Assembly: GCA_025455945.1 (NCBI GenBank)
Contig: JALOLN010000134.1
Span: 1 to 5,804, forward strand
From: Actinomycetes bacterium
GTDB lineage: Bacteria > Actinomycetota > Actinomycetes > Prado026
Reading direction: 5' to 3'
Length of the DNA: 5,804 nt
The notes under the pieces were generated by a model. The model was not told where the DNA came from. It ran no database searches and saw only the letters and a program-made list of their open reading frames with translations. How positions within the stretch are numbered: position 1 is the first letter of the stretch; the number at the start of each line of letters is the position of its first letter. Below are positions 1 through 3,800 of the stretch, in pieces. The position numbers and the translations under genes are program-made.

Positions 1-73
1 CGGGACATGAGCCAGGACAAGCCGCCGACGCGGACCCTGCGAGTACTGGAGCTCTGCGAAGGAGGTTATACGA
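1..73 (+). other. Leader or intergenic sequence, origin unclear
   Basis: Only 73 bases precede the start codon. I see no convincing -35/-10 pair, operator or terminator stem. An ATGA at 7-10 gives a stop (TGA 8-10) in the frame of the main gene and an ATG at 7 in frame 1. Frame 1 is open from base 1 to TAG at 112-114, so it could be the tail of an upstream gene overlapping this one by 41 bases, or a 35-codon ORF from ATG 7. The protein (MSQDKPPTRTLRVLELCEGG...) resembles nothing I know, and the part after the Shine-Dalgarno sequence merely reads it out of frame. The promoter may lie further upstream or in a preceding operon gene. Confidence 0.4.
59..66 (+). promoter_or_regulatory. Ribosome binding site of the RTX-lipase gene
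   Basis: AAGGAGGT is a near-perfect complement to the 3' end of 16S rRNA. AGGAGG ends 8 bases before the ATG at 74. This strong site fixes the start codon and implies efficient translation initiation. Confidence 0.92.
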
Positions 74-800
74 ATGGACAGGGAAGTCCTCAATCAGATC
101 GCAAAACACGCTAGCCGTGAGTCCTACGGGTACGTCAACGACCTGCTGCCGGTAGAAGGCTTCACACGCCGCCTTGATCTGACCGTCGTCGATAGCAGCA
201 CTGGCCTTCGTGCGAGTGTCTATCAACGCGCAATTGTCGATGGCGAAGGTCTTCCTGGGGGACGCTTCGATTTCGTCGTGGCTTTCGCGGGAACGGAAGA
301 CTGGCAGGATGCATACGCAGACATCCGCCTGGGTTGGGACCAGTGGAAGGTTGGCCGCGAGGTGCTCCTTAACGAACTCAGGAGTGTCGCCGGCTCTGGA
401 ACCATCCACTTCACCGGCCACTCCCTCGGCGGCGCCCTTGCCCAGTACGCCGCCTACGAGTTCAGTCACAAGCACAGGGCGTTCCTCTCTGACACGGGTC
501 AGCCGATCACGGTACCCGACATCACCCTCACCACCTTTAACGCCCTCGGCGGCACGGATGCGCTGGAGGAGCACGCCGCGGAGCTCGCGGGGGGCGCGCT
601 GGCGCACTACGCCCCGGAGGTCTTCGCCGGCATCGATACCGCGCACTTCTTCGTGCGCGGCGACATGGTCTCGCGGCTGGGCGGTGGGCACGTCGGGGGC
701 AACACGCAGGAACTGGTTCTGGGGCCGGAGTCTGCGCCCACGCTCGACTTCCTGACCGCCCACGCGCTCGACACGATCTACGCCGCGGCCCCGGGGCCTG
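74..800 (+). other. Domain: class 3-type lipase / alpha-beta hydrolase (residues about 1-240)
   Basis: The order of motifs matches the class 3 lipase fold. A hydrophobic strand leading to FAGTED (71-76) corresponds to the family's F-R-G-T motif that helps form the oxyanion hole, followed by a WQDAYADI segment like the usual D-W-x-x-D-L. The strand TIHFT then leads into the nucleophile elbow GHSLGG (115-120), with Ser117 as nucleophile, and a helix (ALAQYAAYEF). After TTFNALGG (153-160), HFFVRGDMVSRLGG supplies the probable catalytic Asp197 in the position of the family D-x-V-x-x-L motif. The catalytic His is either His206 (GGGHVGG) or His230 (TAHALDTIY); the latter resembles the late His of related bacterial proteins. 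A class 3 lipase hydrolyses ester bonds of acylglycerols or phospholipids, but the substrate here cannot be deduced. The FAGTED motif has Ala where most members have Arg. Confidence 0.85.
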
Positions 801-3800
801 ACGGCCCCCGCCAGCTGCTCGCGGGTGCCTGGCCGACGTCGCCCGGGTACATCGACGTCGCCACCAGCCAGCGGCTGGCCGCGGTCCTGGGCGACCTGTT
901 CAACGACAGCGACTTCCGGGGCCTGGAGCCCGGCCTGCGGCTCGCCGGCGGGGTGGTGCTCGCCCTGGCCATGGCGCCGGCCGCGGAGGTGGAGGGGCTG
1001 GCCAACGCCCTCATCGAGAACTTCAAGCTCTCGGGCGGGTACGACGACCTGAGCTTCCGGTCGCGCTTCGGGCTGCTGGCGCTGTCCAACTGGGGGATGG
1101 TGCAGGACGCGATCAGCCGGATCGGCGGCACCGTCGCGCAGGCGACCTTCGTCGGCGTGGGCGCGACCCTCGTGCTGGCCGCCGGCATCGCCGATCTGGT
1201 CGGCTCCGGCGACCGCGCCGCGACCGAGTCTCTGCTCCGGATCCTGGTCGCCGGCTTCCGCCCGGACACCTCCTTCGACGAGGAGATCGCCGGTCTGGTC
1301 GCCGGCCCGCGCGGTGACCCACTGCTGCGCACCGGACTCTGGGTCGCGGCGGTCGAGGGGGCGTCCTCGGAGGCGTTCGTCAGCCGCGTCGGCGCGGTGC
1401 TGCACGGTCTGGGGCTGGGGGACGACGAGGCGGCGCGCCAGGCGCTCCACGAGAAGCTGGCGGTGCCCGAAGCGTGGTTGGACGGGTCCCTCCGCTTCCT
1501 CTACGAGCGGGCCCTGAGCCAAGGCCTGGACCCGCTGGTCTTCAGTCTCGACCTGGCCCGCGCGGCGGTCGAGGCGGCGCCGGCGTTCCTGGGGGAGCGC
1601 GGCGCCGGGACGACCGCAACCCTTGCCGAGACCTTCGGTCAGCACATCGTCCGCCTTGCGGCCGGCGTTGCCAACGGCGTGCCGGGGTACCGCGTCGACG
1701 ACCCGGGCGCGCTCCTGCCCCCGCCGGGCGGTGTGACCCTGGCCGACGTGGACCGCTACCGGGAAGTGCTCACCCAGCACCTCGGCGCCCTCGGCGCCAG
1801 CGGGGAGCCCCTGCGCGAGGGCTTCGCCGAGGCCCGCCGGGTGCTGGAGCAGGCGGGGCAGGGGATCCTGGTCCGGCCGGGGACGGACGCCGGAGGGCTG
1901 GAGGGCGGCCTGGAGGCCCTGGCGGCGGCGGACCCGATGCTGGTCGTGCCGCTCACCGTCAGCCTGCGCTACGCCGCCCCTGCAGGCGGGCAGACCCTGC
2001 GGCTGACCCTGGACGGCGCGGCGGGCGAGCCGATCCTGCTGGTGGGCGCCTCGCTGGAGGCGATCGAGCCCGCAGACGGCGCAGACCTCCCGCCGCAATG
2101 GCGGCTGACCCTGCCGGAGGGTGCCGCCAGCACGGCGGTCTTCGCGCTGTTCACTGGCGACCTCGACCGCTTCCCGGTCCCGGCCTACAGCCTCTCCGCG
2201 GCGCTGACCACACCGGACGGCACACAGACCCACGACGGCGCGGTGCTGGCGGACGTGGCGATGACCGGCCCCGCGGCGCCGGGTGCGACCGTCTACCTCA
2301 CGAGCGACGCCGACGAGTACGTGCTGCAGCCCGCGGGCTTTGCCGAGACTCCGGCCGTCTTCGCCGACGCCGGTGACGACCGGGTCAGCCTCCGCGGACC
2401 GGCGCCGGTCGGTGCTGCGGCCCACGGCGGCTCGGGCGCCGACGTGCTCGACGCCCGCTTCCTGGAGGTGGCGGCGCTGGCGACCGGGGCGGAGCTGCAG
2501 GGCGGGACCCAGGACGACGTGCTCCAGGGCAGCCCCGGCCGCGACCGGATGGACGGTGGCGGGGACCACGACGTGCTGTTCGGCTACGAGGGGGCGGACT
2601 GGCTCCAGGGCGGCTCGGGCAACGACTGGCTCGACGGCGGAGACGGAGCGGACCTGGTCCTCGACCGGGAGGGGGGCGACGTCCTCCTCGGCGGTGCCGG
2701 CGCGGACTGGGTCTCCGGCGGCCCGGGCGCCGACCGGATCTTCGGCGACGCCACCGGGCTCTTCGGGCGCTGGGACGGCGCCAACCGCACGGTTCTGGCA
2801 CCGATTGCGGACGACCTCTTCGCCCCGGGCGACTACGGCATCGTGCGGGAGGCCGGCGCTGCGGCGGCGGGCGCCGACGTGCTGGAGGGCGGGGCCGGCC
2901 CGGACAGCCTGTTCGGCGGCCTGGGCGCGGACACCCTGCGCGGCGGCGCGGATGACGACGTGCTCGAAGGCGAGGGCGGCGGCGATCGCCTGGAGGGGGG
3001 CGAGGGCGACGACGTCCTCTGGGGTGACCGCTCTCCGGAGACGGTCGCCGAGGACGGCCGGGTCCTGTACCGGGCCACGGTCGCCGGCGGGGAAGTCCGG
3101 TACCACTGGCGGACCCACGCCGAGGGGGCCGACGCCTCGGGCGACGACACCCTCTTCGGAGGCGAGGGACGGGATGCCCTGTTCGGCCAGGAGGGCGACG
3201 ACGTCCTCGACGGCGGCGGTGGCGACGACCGTCTGGAAGGGGGTGCGGGCGGCGATGTGATCATCGGCGGGCCGGGGCTCGACTACCTCAAGGGCGGCAC
3301 TGGTGACGACACCTACCGGTTCGCGCCCGGTGACGGGGTCGATCTGCTGGAAGACGAGGGCGGCGACGATGCCATCGCCTTCGGGGCCGGTCTGACGCCG
3401 GGGTCGGTCCGTGCGACCCGGGTGGGCGACGATCTGGCGCTGACCGACGTCGAGGGCACCCTGCAGGTGCGGTTGCCGGACTGGTTCTCGGCCGGGCCCT
3501 CGATCGAGCGGGTGGAGTGGGCCGACGGCACCCGCTGGACGGCCGAGCCGCTGAGCGCCCGTGCTCTGCGCCAGACCGGCACCGAGTCGGCCGACGCGCT
3601 GGAGGGTCACGACGGGCTCGGCGACGTTCTGGAAGGGGGTGCCGGGGACGACCGGTTGCGCGGCCACGGCGGCGCAGACGCCCTCCTGGGCGGGCCGGGC
3701 GCCGACTGGCTCGACGGCGGCGCGGGCGACGACACCCTGGAGGGCGGCGCGGGCGCCGATCGATACGTGCTCGGGGCCGGCCACGACCTGGTGATCGACA

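Noticed and set aside
1..73. Promoter just upstream of the gene
   Set aside because: The only TATA-like string (ttatac, 65-70) overlaps the ribosome binding site and lies too close to the start codon for a usual leader; no -35 partner was convincing.
74..180. N-terminal Sec signal peptide or membrane anchor
   Set aside because: The first 35 residues (MDREVLNQIAKHASRESYGY...) are polar and charged with no hydrophobic core or cleavage site, as expected for a type I-secreted protein.
210..755. Alternative sense frame over the lipase-coding region (181 codons)
   Set aside because: Its product is Ser/Arg/Pro-rich without motifs, while the frame from 74 carries FAGTED and GHSLGG through the same bases and has a strong ribosome binding site.
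3029..3139. Possible frameshift or insertion-sequence scar in the RTX tract
   Set aside because: The reading frame is the same on both sides, no inverted repeats or target duplications are seen, and GC content and codon use match the flanks, so it reads as a natural loop.
2498..3316. Regularly spaced short repeats suggesting a CRISPR-like or tandem-repeat array
   Set aside because: The 27-base period follows the codon frame and encodes RTX nonapeptides; units are diverged and have no unique spacers.
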